A stretch of 64,000 nucleotides of DNA from JACVRW01 sp963746825 (GCA_963746825.1 CAVVCU010000004.1:238529-302528), one strand, 5' to 3'. Shown: positions 11,439 through 20,731, numbered from the stretch's first letter. A program made the numbers and translations. The notes: generated by a model not told the origin, from the sequence alone.

Positions 11439-11458
11439 CCATGAGATTGCTCTCATGG
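11439..11458. promoter_or_regulatory. 8-bp inverted repeat abutting the PhoX-like gene RBS
   Basis: Perfect arms CCATGAGA and TCTCATGG separated by TTGC. The proximal arm ends within a few bases of the GGGAGGGA Shine-Dalgarno of the minus-strand PhoX-like gene. It could be a dimeric repressor operator or an mRNA hairpin limiting ribosome access. No regulator is known for it. Confidence 0.4.
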
Positions 11459-11488
11459 TTCTGTCCATCTTCGCGCGGGGCTACACCA

Positions 11489-12364
11489 TCAACCCCGGGC
11501 GGGCCGGTCCAACGTGACCGAATTCGGCACCCCTTCGGACAGTTGCTTCTCGCGCTCGATCTCCGCGTTGACCTCTGCCCCGAAGAGCATGGCCACGTTG
11601 GTGATCCACAACCAGCCCACCAGCAGGATGGCCCCGGCGAACGTGCCGTAGACGGCGCCCACGTCGGCCACGTTGGACACGTAGGCCGAGAAGGCGTAGG
11701 AGGCCAGCAGCCACAGCGTCACGCCCAGCAGCGCGCCGGGCGTGAGCCAATGAAAGGCGCGCTGTTTGACGTCGGGGATCACGTAGTAGGTGTAGGCGAA
11801 GGCCAGGGTGGCGGCGAGAAACGCGCCGGGCCAGCGCGCGATGTTCCACACGTCGGACACCGTCTTGCCCAGGCCGAGGAAGCCGAGCAGGTCCTCGGCG
11901 AACCCCCCGCCCACGAACACGAGGACCAGCGAGGCGAGAACCAGCACCAGCAGCACGAACGTGGACATGATGTCGATCGCCTTGCGGCGCAGGAAGCTGC
12001 GGCCGCTGCCGCTCAGCTCGAAGGCCACGTTGAGCGCGCGGCGCGCCGCCTCGAGCGCCCCGGTGGTGCCGTACAGGGTGAGGACGATGCTGATCACCAG
12101 CGTGGTGGTGGCGGTGCCCTTGCTGAGGAAGGCCTTGCGCAGGGAGCGGTCGAGTGGATCTATCAGCGACGCGGGCGCCACGTCCTGCAGGTAGTTGAAG
12201 ATCGCGTTGTAGGTACGTGGGTACTCACCCAGCACCCCGAGCAGCGACAGTCCCAGCAGCGCGGCGGGAAAGAGCGACATCAGCACGTAGTAGGTGAGTG
12301 CCGCCGCATGGTGGGTCATCTGGTCGTCGTAAAAAGCCAGCAAAGTGCGCTTTACGACCCTCAC
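11489..12364 (-). CDS. YihY/virulence factor BrkB family membrane protein
   Basis: 291 residues with about six hydrophobic segments and the family hallmarks: HHAAALTYYVLMSLFPAALLGLSLL at the N terminus, LTLYGTTGALEAARRALNVAF in the middle, and GAVYGTFAGAILLVGWLWITNVAMLFGAEVNAE near the C terminus. The family is polytopic in the inner membrane; function is unclear despite the historic RNase BN label. GTG start at 12364 with only a weak upstream AGG. It is divergent from purC, whose start is 44 bp away. Confidence 0.9.
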   Translation of the reverse strand: MRVVKRTLLAFYDDQMTHHAAALTYYVLMSLFPAALLGLSLLGVLGEYPRTYNAIFNYLQDVAPASLIDPLDRSLRKAFLSKGTATTTLVISIVLTLYGTTGALEAARRALNVAFELSGSGRSFLRRKAIDIMSTFVLLVLVLASLVLVFVGGGFAEDLLGFLGLGKTVSDVWNIARWPGAFLAATLAFAYTYYVIPDVKQRAFHWLTPGALLGVTLWLLASYAFSAYVSNVADVGAVYGTFAGAILLVGWLWITNVAMLFGAEVNAEIEREKQLSEGVPNSVTLDRPARG

Positions 12365-12408
12365 CGGAGGGACCTACCCGCCCGGCGGCGTTGGTAGCCT
12401 CGCCCTTC

Positions 12409-13281
12409 GTGAGCGAACCCGCCGCGCTCATCTCCCAGGGGAAGGTCCGCGACATCTACGAGGCGGCCGATGGCCGCCTGCTCATGGTGGCCTCCGACCG
12501 CATCTCCACGTACGACGTCGTTCACCCCACACCCATCCCGGACAAGGGCAAGGTGCTGACCGGGCTGACCGCGTTCTGGCTCGACAGGACCGAGGGCATC
12601 TGCCCCAATCATCTCTTGTCCTACACCGACGTGCCCGAACAGCACCGAGGCCGGGCCATGCTGGTCGAACGCCTCGAGATGGTTCCGGTGGAGTGTGTGG
12701 TGCGCGGCTACATCACCGGTTCGGGTTGGAAGGACTACCGCGCCACCGGGGGAGTCTGCGGAATCGAGCTGCCGGCCGGCCTGCGCGAGTCCGACCAGCT
12801 GCCGGAGCCGATCTTCACACCGGCCACCAAGGCGGAGCTCGGCGACCACGATGAGAACGTCGACTTCGACCGCGCCGCGGAGATAGTCGGCGACCGCCCG
12901 CTGCTCGAGGAGCTGCGGCGGCTCTCGCTGGCCGTCTACGAGCTCGGCGCCGAGCACGCGCGCGAGCACGGGATCATCCTCGCGGACACGAAGTTCGAGT
13001 TCGGCCGCCGCGCCGACGGGACGATCGTGCTGGGCGACGAGGTGCTCACACCCGATTCGTCACGATTCTGGCCCGCCGACACCTACGAGCCCGGCCGCGG
13101 GCAGCCCAGCTTCGACAAGCAGTTCGTGCGCGACTGGGCGGCGGGCTCGGGCTGGGACAAGTCGCCGCCCGCCCCCGAGCTGCCCGCCGAGGTGGTCGAG
13201 GGCACCCGCGATCTCTACGTCGAGGCCTACGAGCGCATCGCCGGCGAGCCGTTCGAGCGCTGGCTGGAGCGCTCAGCTTGA
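12409..13281 (+). CDS. purC: SAICAR synthetase
   Basis: Ligates aspartate to CAIR. 290 residues. Signature elements QGKVRDIYEA near the N terminus, ASDRISTYDVV, PVECVVRGYITGSGWKDY, IFTPATKAE, ILADTKFEFG and LTPDSSRFWP are all visible. The longer C-terminal region (YEPGRGQPSFDKQFVRDW) is typical of actinobacterial and yeast-like PurC. GTG at 12409 is chosen as the start because it directly precedes the conserved N terminus. It leads purC-purS-purQ-purL, joined by 4-bp overlaps. Confidence 0.97.
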   Translation: MSEPAALISQGKVRDIYEAADGRLLMVASDRISTYDVVHPTPIPDKGKVLTGLTAFWLDRTEGICPNHLLSYTDVPEQHRGRAMLVERLEMVPVECVVRGYITGSGWKDYRATGGVCGIELPAGLRESDQLPEPIFTPATKAELGDHDENVDFDRAAEIVGDRPLLEELRRLSLAVYELGAEHAREHGIILADTKFEFGRRADGTIVLGDEVLTPDSSRFWPADTYEPGRGQPSFDKQFVRDWAAGSGWDKSPPAPELPAEVVEGTRDLYVEAYERIAGEPFERWLERSA

Positions 13282-13502
13282 GGGTGCGGGTGCTGATTCG
13301 CCCGAAGGAAGGGATCCTCGACCCATCGGGCCAGGCCGTGGAGGGCGCGCTGCCCGCCCTCGGCTTCCAGGGAGTGAGCAACGTGCACGTGGGGCGCCTG
13401 ATCGAGCTCGACGTCGACGATCCCGCGCGCGTTCCCGAGATGTGCGAGCAGCTGCTGGCCAACCCGCTGATCGAGGACTACGAGGTGCAGGAGGCGGCAT
13501 GA
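13278..13502 (+). CDS. purS: FGAM synthase subunit PurS
   Basis: 74-residue structural subunit bridging PurQ and small PurL in the three-part FGAM synthase. Sequence fits PurS: RVLIRPKEGILDPSGQAVEGAL, then LGFQGVSNVHVGRLIEL and a C-terminal NPLIEDYEV. TTG start overlaps the purC stop (TTGA) and its own stop overlaps the purQ ATG. Presence of purS agrees with the short form of PurL downstream. Confidence 0.96.
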   Translation: MRVRVLIRPKEGILDPSGQAVEGALPALGFQGVSNVHVGRLIELDVDDPARVPEMCEQLLANPLIEDYEVQEAA

Positions 13503-14146
13503 GGTTCGGCGTCGTTCGCTTCCCCGGCTCCTGCGACGAGGTCGACGCCCTCCTGGCCTGCCGCCGCTTCGGCGAGGCCGAGCTGCTGTGGCACAAGGAC
13601 CGCGACCTCGGCGGCGTGGACGCGGTGGTGGTGCCCGGGGGCTTCTCCTACGGCGACTACCTGCGCGTGGGCGCGATCGCTCGCTTCTCGCCGCTGATGG
13701 AGTCGGTGATCGACTTCGCCCGCGGCGGCGGCCCGGTGCTCGGCATCTGCAACGGCTTTCAGGTGCTGTGCGAGGCGGGCCTGCTGCCCGGCGCGCTGCT
13801 GCCCAACCGCTCGCTGCGCTTCGTGTGCCGTCAGGTCGACCTCATCGTGGAGCACGCCGGCACACCCTTCACGCGCGCGTGTGAGCCTGGGGACGTGCTC
13901 TCGGTGCCCGTGAAGCACACGAGCGGCTGCTACTACGCACCGAATATTTCCAGTGAGCAGGTGGTGCTCCGCTACGCGCCGGGGCAGAACCCCAACGGCG
14001 CGCAGGACGACATCGCCGGCGTGTGCAACGCCCAGGGCAACGTCGTCGGGCTGATGCCGCATCCTGAGCACGCGGTCGACCCGCTCACCGGCTCCGCCGA
14101 CGGCGGCCGGTTGTTCGAGTCGGTTTGCCTGGCCTCGGTCGCGTGA
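13499..14146 (+). CDS. purQ: FGAM synthase glutaminase subunit PurQ
   Basis: Class I glutamine amidotransferase that supplies ammonia to PurL. 215 residues. N-terminal FGVVRFPGSCDE, catalytic cysteine in VLGICNGFQVL, and catalytic His/Glu in GLMPHPEHAVDP. ATG 13499 overlaps the purS stop (ATGA); the gene ends with a GTGA overlap into purL. Confidence 0.97.
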   Translation: MRFGVVRFPGSCDEVDALLACRRFGEAELLWHKDRDLGGVDAVVVPGGFSYGDYLRVGAIARFSPLMESVIDFARGGGPVLGICNGFQVLCEAGLLPGALLPNRSLRFVCRQVDLIVEHAGTPFTRACEPGDVLSVPVKHTSGCYYAPNISSEQVVLRYAPGQNPNGAQDDIAGVCNAQGNVVGLMPHPEHAVDPLTGSADGGRLFESVCLASVA

Positions 14147-16320
14147 GCGTGAGCGGCTCAGCCGCGGCTCCCCACCGTGAGCTCGGCCTGACCGACGCCG
14201 AGTACGAAGGCATCGTCGAGCGCCTCGGCCGCGATCCCAATCCGCTCGAGCTGGCGGTGTTCTCGCTCATGTGGTCCGAGCACTGCGCCTACAAGCACTC
14301 CAAGAAGCTGCTGCGCGAGCTGCCGGTGGAGGGCCCGCACCTGCTGATGGGGCCGGGCGAGAACGCGGGCGTGGTCGACGTGGGCGATGGCCTGGCCGTG
14401 GCCTTCAAGGTCGAGTCGCACAACCACCCGAGCGCGGTCGAGCCGTTCCAGGGGGCGGCCACCGGCGTGGGCGGCATCCTGCGCGACATCTTCGCGGTGG
14501 GCGCGCGGCCGATCGCGGTGCTCGACTCGCTGCGGTTCGGCGAGCTCGACTCGCCCCGCTCGCGCTTTCTCTTCGACTGGGCGGTCAAGGGCATCGGCCA
14601 CTACGGCAACTCGATCGGTGTGCCCACCGTGGGCGGCGAGGTCTTCTTCGAGTCCGCGTACGAGCAGAACTGCCTGGTCAACGCCATGTGCGTGGGGATC
14701 GCGCCACGCGAGCGCCTGATCCGCAGCGCGGCCGCCGGTGTGGGCAACCTGCTCGTTCTGCTGGGCGCGCGGACCGGGCGCGACGGGATCGGCGGCGCTT
14801 CGGTGCTGGCCAGCGCCGAGCTCTCCGCGGAGGACGCGTCCAAGCGCCCGACCGTGCAGATCGGCGACCCCTTCGAGGAGTCGAAGCTGGTGGAGTGCTG
14901 CCTGGAGCTGCTCGACGCGGACACGCTGGCGTCGCTGCAGGACCTGGGCGCGGCCGGGCTCTCCTCCTCGTCCTCGGAGATGGCCTCCAAGGGCGAGGTC
15001 GGACTCGACATCGACGTGTCGCGCGTGCCGCTGCGCGAGGCGGACATGGAGCCCTTCGAGATCATGATCTCCGAGTCGCAGGAGCGGATGCTCTGCGTGA
15101 TCGAGCCGACTCGCCTCGAGGAGCTGACCGAGGTGTGCGAGCGCTGGGACGTGCGCGCCACGCCGATCGGCGCGGTCACCGACACCCGGAGCCTGCGCGT
15201 GTTCGACGGCGATGAGCTGGTGGGCGACATGCCGGTGGAGGCGCTTGTGGACGACTGCCCGCTCTACGACCTCGAGCCCGCCGAGCCGTCCGAGCCGGTC
15301 TATCCCGACCCGCCGCGCCGCCTGGGCGGCAGCGAGAGCCCCGAGGAGCTGCTGCTGGCCCTGCTGGCCGCGCCCAGCATCGCCTCCAAGCGCTGGGCCT
15401 ACGAGCAGTACGACCCGATCGTCGGGTCGCGCACCGCTCGCCGCCCGGCGAGCGCCGACGCCGCCGTGCTGATGCTCGAGCGCGACGGCGGCAGCGGGGC
15501 GATCGCGGTGTCGATCGACGGCAACGGCCGGCGCGTGGCCTGCGATCCGTATACCGGCTCCGTGGAGGCGGTGCTCGAGTGCGCGCGCAACCTGGCCTGC
15601 GTGGGGGCCGAGCCACTCGGGCTGACCAACTGCCTCAACTTCGGCAACCCCGAGAAGGGCCACATCGCCTGGCAGCTCACGCAATCGGTGGCGGGGCTGC
15701 GCGACGCCTGCCTCGCCCTGGGCGTGCCGGTGGTGGGCGGCAACGTCTCGCTCTACAACGAAGGCGGCGAGGGGCCGATCTATCCCACGCCGGTGGTGGG
15801 CATGGTGGGCAAGCTGCCCGACCCGGCGGCCGTGCCGCGGACCGGCTTCGCCGCCGAGGGGCACGCGATCGCGGTGGTCGGGCCGTTCACGCCCGCCCTG
15901 GAGGGCTCGGAGCTGGAGAAGCTCCGCGGGACGCTGTCGAACTCGCTGCCCGTGGTGGATCTCGAGGAGCAGGCACGCGCGCTGGAGGCGCTGCGCGCGG
16001 CGGTGCGCGGCGGATCGCTGCCCACCGTGCACGATGTGTCCGAGGGCGGGCTGCTGGTGGCGATCGCGGAGTGCTGCATCGAGGGCGGATTCGGCGCGCG
16101 TCTTGAACTCAGGACCGATGAGGCGTCGTTGTTCGGTGAGGGTCCGGGCGGTGTGGTGATCGCCGGGTCGGCCGAGGCCGTGGACGCGGTGCAGGGCGCG
16201 CGGTTGATCGGCTCAGTGGAGGGAGATGCGCTGATGGTGGAGGGAATGCTTTCGCTCTCGGTCGAGCGACTTCGCGAGACCTATGAGGGCGCGATCCCGA
16301 GCGCCTTCATACCTGGCTGA
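14143..16320 (+). CDS. purL: FGAM synthase large subunit PurL (small form)
   Basis: ATP-dependent FGAR to FGAM conversion. 725 residues, the short PurL that requires PurQ and PurS. Visible motifs: SLMWSEHCAYKHSKK, GPGENAGVVDVG, KVESHNHPSAVEPFQGAATGVGG (metal/nucleotide loop, shown in part), VGGEVFFE, DLGAAGLSSSSSEM and SLPTVHDVSEGGL. Start at GTG 14143 gives a 4-bp overlap with purQ; GTG 14149 is also possible. purF follows after 67 bp. Confidence 0.97.
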   Translation: MSVSGSAAAPHRELGLTDAEYEGIVERLGRDPNPLELAVFSLMWSEHCAYKHSKKLLRELPVEGPHLLMGPGENAGVVDVGDGLAVAFKVESHNHPSAVEPFQGAATGVGGILRDIFAVGARPIAVLDSLRFGELDSPRSRFLFDWAVKGIGHYGNSIGVPTVGGEVFFESAYEQNCLVNAMCVGIAPRERLIRSAAAGVGNLLVLLGARTGRDGIGGASVLASAELSAEDASKRPTVQIGDPFEESKLVECCLELLDADTLASLQDLGAAGLSSSSSEMASKGEVGLDIDVSRVPLREADMEPFEIMISESQERMLCVIEPTRLEELTEVCERWDVRATPIGAVTDTRSLRVFDGDELVGDMPVEALVDDCPLYDLEPAEPSEPVYPDPPRRLGGSESPEELLLALLAAPSIASKRWAYEQYDPIVGSRTARRPASADAAVLMLERDGGSGAIAVSIDGNGRRVACDPYTGSVEAVLECARNLACVGAEPLGLTNCLNFGNPEKGHIAWQLTQSVAGLRDACLALGVPVVGGNVSLYNEGGEGPIYPTPVVGMVGKLPDPAAVPRTGFAAEGHAIAVVGPFTPALEGSELEKLRGTLSNSLPVVDLEEQARALEALRAAVRGGSLPTVHDVSEGGLLVAIAECCIEGGFGARLELRTDEASLFGEGPGGVVIAGSAEAVDAVQGARLIGSVEGDALMVEGMLSLSVERLRETYEGAIPSAFIPG

Positions 16321-16387
16321 GGCGACGGGCACCGCTGGTACGCTTGCCCGGCGGGCGGGAGCCGTGCGCGGCTTCGCCTCCTCTTCC

Positions 16388-17818
16388 ATGAATCCAGAGC
16401 TCGACCATCGCGACGGACCTCGCGACGAGTGCGGCGTCTTCGGCGTCTACGCGCCCGGCTCGGAGGTTGCGCGACTCGCCTATTTCGCCCTCTTCGCGCT
16501 TCAGCACCGCGGGCAGGAGTCGGCGGGCATAGCCACCAGCGAGGGCGGGCACATCATGACCGTCCGCGACCTCGGGCTCGTCTCCCAGGTCTTCGACGAG
16601 GAGAAGCTGCGGGCCCTGCAGGGCGAGATCGCCGTGGGCCACGTGCGCTACTCGACCACCGGCTCGTCGGCCTGGGAGAACGCCCAGCCGGTCTGGCGCT
16701 CGGATCGCCGCCAGGTCGCCCTGGCGCACAACGGCAATCTCATCAACGCGGTCGAGCTGCACGCCGAGCTGTCCGCGCGCGGGGTGCAGTTTCGCGGCAC
16801 CTCGGATTCGGAGATCATCGCCGCACTGCTCTCGACTCACGAGGCGCCGCGCATCGAGGACGCGCTGGCCGAGGTGATGCCCCAGCTCGAGGGCGCGTTC
16901 TCCACCGTGGTGATGACCAAGGACACCGTGATGGCGTTCCGCGACCCGGCCGGCCTGCGGCCGCTGTCGCTGGGCCGGCTCGGCGACAGCTGGTGCGTGG
17001 CCTCGGAGAGCTGCGCCTTCGACATCATCGGCGCCGAGCTGGTGCGCGAGGTGGCGCCGGGCGAGATGGTCTCTCTCGGCGCCCATGGGATCGAAACACG
17101 CCAGATCGTGGAGTCCGAGCGCCGGGCCTTCTGCGTGTTCGAGCACATCTACTTCGCCCGCCCGGACTCGATCCTCGAGGGCAACCGCACCCAGGTCTCG
17201 CGGCGCAAGATGGGCGAGATCCTGTTCCGCGAGTCCCCGGTGGAGGCCGACGTGGTGATCGCCGTGCCCGACTCGGGCAACCCGGCGGCGAGCGGCTACT
17301 CGCGCGCTTCGGGGATCCCGCGCGACGACGGGCTGATCAAGAACCGCTACGTCGCGCGCACCTTCATCCAGCCCGGCCAGGAGCTGCGCAAGCACGGACT
17401 GCGCATGAAGTTCAACCCGCTGCGCGAGGTGGTCGAGGGGAAGCGGCTCGTGGTGGTCGACGACTCGATCGTGCGCGGCAACACCACCCGGCAGATCGTG
17501 CAGATGCTGCGCGGCGCCGGCGCGCTCGAGATCCACATGCGCATCTCCGCGCCCCCGATCCGCCACCCCTGCCACTACGGCATCGACATGTCGACCACCC
17601 AGGAGATGGTGGCCCACGGGCGCACCGAGCAGGAGATCGCCGAGGAGCTCGACTGCGACTCGCTCGCCTACCTGTCGCTGGACGGGGTCTACGAGGCGAT
17701 CCGCTCCACGCGCGAGACCCATTGCGACGCCTGCTTCTCGGGCGACTATCCGCTGGCCCGCACCGACGCGGCCAACGGCAAGTTCGCGCTCGAAGAGCTG
17801 GCCGTCCTGCGGTCCTGA
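16388..17818 (+). CDS. purF: Glutamine PRPP amidotransferase
   Basis: First committed step of purine synthesis. 476 residues. A 14-residue propeptide precedes catalytic Cys15 (DECGVFGVY), as in Bacillus-type enzymes that are matured by cleavage. The PRPP-binding loop VVVDDSIVRGNTT is present, and four cysteines (FCVFEH, RHPCHYG, THCDACF) fit the oxygen-sensitive [4Fe-4S] type. ATG at 16388 is preferred because it gives the usual short propeptide. A GC-rich hairpin follows the stop. Confidence 0.97.
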   Translation: MNPELDHRDGPRDECGVFGVYAPGSEVARLAYFALFALQHRGQESAGIATSEGGHIMTVRDLGLVSQVFDEEKLRALQGEIAVGHVRYSTTGSSAWENAQPVWRSDRRQVALAHNGNLINAVELHAELSARGVQFRGTSDSEIIAALLSTHEAPRIEDALAEVMPQLEGAFSTVVMTKDTVMAFRDPAGLRPLSLGRLGDSWCVASESCAFDIIGAELVREVAPGEMVSLGAHGIETRQIVESERRAFCVFEHIYFARPDSILEGNRTQVSRRKMGEILFRESPVEADVVIAVPDSGNPAASGYSRASGIPRDDGLIKNRYVARTFIQPGQELRKHGLRMKFNPLREVVEGKRLVVVDDSIVRGNTTRQIVQMLRGAGALEIHMRISAPPIRHPCHYGIDMSTTQEMVAHGRTEQEIAEELDCDSLAYLSLDGVYEAIRSTRETHCDACFSGDYPLARTDAANGKFALEELAVLRS

Positions 17819-17827
17819 AAAGGCTGA

Positions 17828-17850
17828 GGGGCCGGCGCAAGGCCGGCCCC
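17828..17850. terminator. Hairpin terminator between purF and DUF4394 gene
   Basis: Perfect 9-bp stem GGGGCCGGC / GCCGGCCCC with loop GCAAG, 10 bp after the purF stop and 24 bp before the convergent gene's stop. No T-tract follows, as is common in high-GC actinobacteria. It can serve both strands. Confidence 0.65.
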
Positions 17851-17873
17851 CCGTTGCTGCATCTGTACTCGGC

Positions 17874-18761
17874 TTAGCGCTGGTTCAGGGGAATGGCGAT
17901 GGCCGTCACCTGGTTGCGGGAGCTGAAGCTTCCCTGCGATGACGCGCGGCCACTGAACAGCTTGATCTTGTAGAAGCCGCTCTGCCCGCCGACGGTCAGC
18001 GAGGCAAAGCCCTGCACGCGGACGGTGGTGCCGTCACGCACGGTGCTGTAGATGTCCGAGCCGACCGTGGAGTTGGTGTCGACCGTCAGCTTCCCGGTCG
18101 CCGCCAGCAGCCCGGCGTTGGCCGGCGACTGGATCACGGTCTGGTCGAGCATCGAGTCGATGTCGTAGAGCGTGGTGGCCGTGTTGGGGTCGGCGTCGTT
18201 GTTGGTGTAGGCGGCGCCGGTCACTCCCATGGCCATCGTGGGCGTGGTGGCCGGGGGCACGGCGGGGTAGGTCAGCCGGGCGTCGGTCATCGTGGTCCCG
18301 TCGTCGACGTTCACACGCAGGTTCTGGCCGGTGTCGCTGATCACGCGCAGGCGATCGACGGTCGGGTTGAAGTCGACGCCGAAGGACGTGCCCTCGAGGG
18401 CGACGTTCAGCCGCGAGCGCAGCGTGGCCTTGCCGTTGTCGTCGTCGATCACGTAGACGCCGCCGCGGTCACCGAGACCGTAGAGGTCGCCGTTGTCGCC
18501 GTCGTTGCCCGAGGCGGGCCGGTAGTCGAGGCCGACGATCTTGGTGTCGGTGACCAGGCCGCGGATCTTGCCCTCGGTCTTCGCGCGGCCGGGGCTGTCG
18601 TCCTCGAAGGAGATGAGGCGGCCGTCGGCGGTCAGGCCGGTTACGTCGAGGTCGTGGCCGCGCCAGTCGCGGCCATCGTCGTCGTGGCCGGCGCTCACGG
18701 CGGGCACGAGCATGAGCGAGACCGCCGCGGCGGCGGCGGACAGCTTGAGCGTGGCTTTCAT
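17874..18761 (-). CDS. DUF4394 secreted protein
   Basis: 295 residues with a Sec signal peptide (MKATLKLSAAAAAVSLMLVPAVSAG). The mature protein matches DUF4394: LVTDTKIVGLDYRPASG, DLYGLGDRGGVYVID, GTSFGVDFNPTVDRLRVIS, TGQNLRVNVDDG and GVTGAAYTNN. The family looks like a secreted beta-propeller and has no assigned reaction. Start ATG 18761 has GGGAGGA seven bases upstream. Divergent from recQ across a 200-bp region with inverted repeats. Confidence 0.88.
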   Translation of the reverse strand: MKATLKLSAAAAAVSLMLVPAVSAGHDDDGRDWRGHDLDVTGLTADGRLISFEDDSPGRAKTEGKIRGLVTDTKIVGLDYRPASGNDGDNGDLYGLGDRGGVYVIDDDNGKATLRSRLNVALEGTSFGVDFNPTVDRLRVISDTGQNLRVNVDDGTTMTDARLTYPAVPPATTPTMAMGVTGAAYTNNDADPNTATTLYDIDSMLDQTVIQSPANAGLLAATGKLTVDTNSTVGSDIYSTVRDGTTVRVQGFASLTVGGQSGFYKIKLFSGRASSQGSFSSRNQVTAIAIPLNQR

Positions 18762-18830
18762 AAAGGGTCCTCCCGTACTTGGGTTGAGGGTCGGCGGCCC
18801 CTGCTCCGTTGCCGCTCTCCCTGGGCTGTA

Positions 18831-18863
18831 GGGGGTTTCGCAGTGAACCCCCGCCGGGGTTCA
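18831..18863. repeat. Overlapping, mutually exclusive inverted repeats
   Basis: In the 200-bp gap between the DUF4394 gene and recQ, GGGGGTT (18831-18837) can pair with AACCCCC (18846-18852), or TGAACCCC (18844-18851) can pair with GGGGTTCA (18856-18863). The two stems share bases and cannot form together. The rest of the gap shows no convincing gene. It could be an operator or a leader switch. Confidence 0.35.
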
Positions 18864-18961
18864 TTCGGGGCCCAATCCGCACGCGCGGGTGAACGGTGTG
18901 ACAAGCGTGCAAAAGCCAGCTCACTACGGCCGGATGCGGCGCTACTGTGGCCTCTCTTGCG

Positions 18962-20731
18962 ATGAACCTCGAATCCGCCCTCCATTCGCTGTTCGGCTTT
19001 CGCGAATTTCGTCGCGGCCAGCGGGAGGCGTGCTCCGCCGCGCTGAGCGACCGCGACGTTCTGGTGGTCATGCCCACGGGCTCGGGCAAGTCGCTCTGCT
19101 ACCAGCTGCCCGCGCTGCTGCGCGACGACCTGACCGTCGTGGTGTCGCCGCTCGTCGCGCTCATGCAGGACCAGGTCGAGGCGCTCGCCGCGCGCGGCCT
19201 GGGCGACCGGGTGGCGCTCGTCAACGCCCAGCAGAGCGGCGCGAACAACGCGGAGTCGCTGCGGCGCGCCGCAGCGGGCGAGCTGCGCCTGCTCTACGTG
19301 GCGCCCGAGCGCTTCGGCGCGCCCGGGTTCCTCGAGCGCATGTCCGACGCCCGGGTCGGCCTCTTCGTGGTCGATGAGGCGCACTGCGTCTCGCAGTGGG
19401 GGCACGACTTCCGCCCCGACTACTTCCGGCTCGCCGACGCCGCGCGCCGGCTCGGCGCGCGTGCCCTGCTGGCCTCCACGGCCACGGCCACGCCGCGGGT
19501 GGCCGCTGACGTGGTGCAGCGGTTGCGGCTGCGCGACCCGCTGCGAGTGGCCACCGGCTTCGACCGCCCGAATATCGCCTTCACCGTCGCGCGGCCGGCG
19601 GGTCACGAGAAACGCCTGCTCGTGGCCGAGGCCCTGCGCAGGCCCGATGCCCTGCCCGCGATCGTCTACGCGGGCACGCGCGCGGGCTCCGAGGAGATCG
19701 CGGGCGAGCTCGGCGAGGCGCTCGGCGAGGAGGCGGTGGCCTACCACGCGGGGCTCGATCGCGAGCATCGCGCGTCGGTACAGCGCCGGTTCCTTGCCGA
19801 CGACGTGCGGATCATCTGCGCCACCAACGCGTTCGGAATGGGCGTCGACAAAGCCAACGTGCGCACCGTGATCCACGCCACCGTTCCCTCGTCGCTCGAG
19901 GCCTACTACCAGGAGGCGGGGCGCGCGGGGCGCGACGGAGCGCCGGCCCGGGCCCTTCTGCTGGCCGAGAACCGGGACAAGGCCCTGCACGTGCACTTCA
20001 TCAAGCGCGACGAGGTCGACGAGGGGCTCCCCGGCTGGCTCGCCGACCGGATCGCGGCGTCCGCGGACGGCGACGGCCGCTATGTGCTCGACGCCTACGA
20101 GCTCACGCGATCACTGGCCGGCGATGGCGACCGCCTGCGCGCCCTGCTCGGGCACCTCACGCGCGCGGGCGTGATCTCTCCCACCCCCTCGGCTCCCGAC
20201 CGGATCGCCGGACGGGTGCTCGGCCGCTTCGACGGTCGCGCGTCCGCGTTGTGCCGATCCTCGCTCGAGGAGGGCTCTCGCGCCCGCTGGCGCCAGTACC
20301 GCGAGATCTGGGCCTACGTCGAGCGCGACAGCTGCCGGCGCGAGGCGATCCTTCGTCACTTCGGGGAGCAGACGGCGGTCGGCGGCGGCGAGGCGTGCTG
20401 CGACATCTGCGACCCCACCCTGGTGCCCACCGCTCCGGAGCCCGATCCACAGGAGATCGAAAGCCTGGACGACGCGATCTTCTCCGTGGCGCAGACGGCC
20501 CGGCCGGCGGTGGGGCGGACCACCTGTGCCGAGATTCTTCACGGCGGGCGCAGCAAGAAGCTCCAGCGCAACTCCTACGACGGGCTGCCCGCCTACGGCA
20601 CGTCGTCGAGGATGCGCCGCGCCGACATACTCGCCCGGGTCGACGAGCTGATCGAGGCCGGCCGCCTGGAGACCACCGGCGGCGCCTACCCGGTACTGCG
20701 CATGCCGGCCGTGGCCTTGCCCGCTGTGTAG
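18962..20731 (+). CDS. recQ: RecQ-type ATP-dependent DNA helicase
   Basis: 3'-5' superfamily 2 helicase for recombination repair. 589 residues. Motif 0 FGFREFRRGQREA, Walker A MPTGSGKSLCYQLP, DEAH box VVDEAHCVSQWGHDFRPDY, motif III STATATPRV, motif VI YQEAGRAGRDG. The zinc-binding module has cysteines in DSCRREAI and CCDIC, followed by a winged-helix-like tail (LQRNSYDGLPAYG). No separate HRDC domain is evident. Start ATG 18962. It overlaps purN by 1 bp, so repair and purine genes are co-transcribed. Confidence 0.94.
   Translation: MNLESALHSLFGFREFRRGQREACSAALSDRDVLVVMPTGSGKSLCYQLPALLRDDLTVVVSPLVALMQDQVEALAARGLGDRVALVNAQQSGANNAESLRRAAAGELRLLYVAPERFGAPGFLERMSDARVGLFVVDEAHCVSQWGHDFRPDYFRLADAARRLGARALLASTATATPRVAADVVQRLRLRDPLRVATGFDRPNIAFTVARPAGHEKRLLVAEALRRPDALPAIVYAGTRAGSEEIAGELGEALGEEAVAYHAGLDREHRASVQRRFLADDVRIICATNAFGMGVDKANVRTVIHATVPSSLEAYYQEAGRAGRDGAPARALLLAENRDKALHVHFIKRDEVDEGLPGWLADRIAASADGDGRYVLDAYELTRSLAGDGDRLRALLGHLTRAGVISPTPSAPDRIAGRVLGRFDGRASALCRSSLEEGSRARWRQYREIWAYVERDSCRREAILRHFGEQTAVGGGEACCDICDPTLVPTAPEPDPQEIESLDDAIFSVAQTARPAVGRTTCAEILHGGRSKKLQRNSYDGLPAYGTSSRMRRADILARVDELIEAGRLETTGGAYPVLRMPAVALPAV

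Noticed and set aside
18844..18863. Inverted repeat before recQ as a LexA/SOS box
   Set aside because: The GAAC and GTTC halves are too far apart for the actinobacterial box, which has a 4-base spacer.
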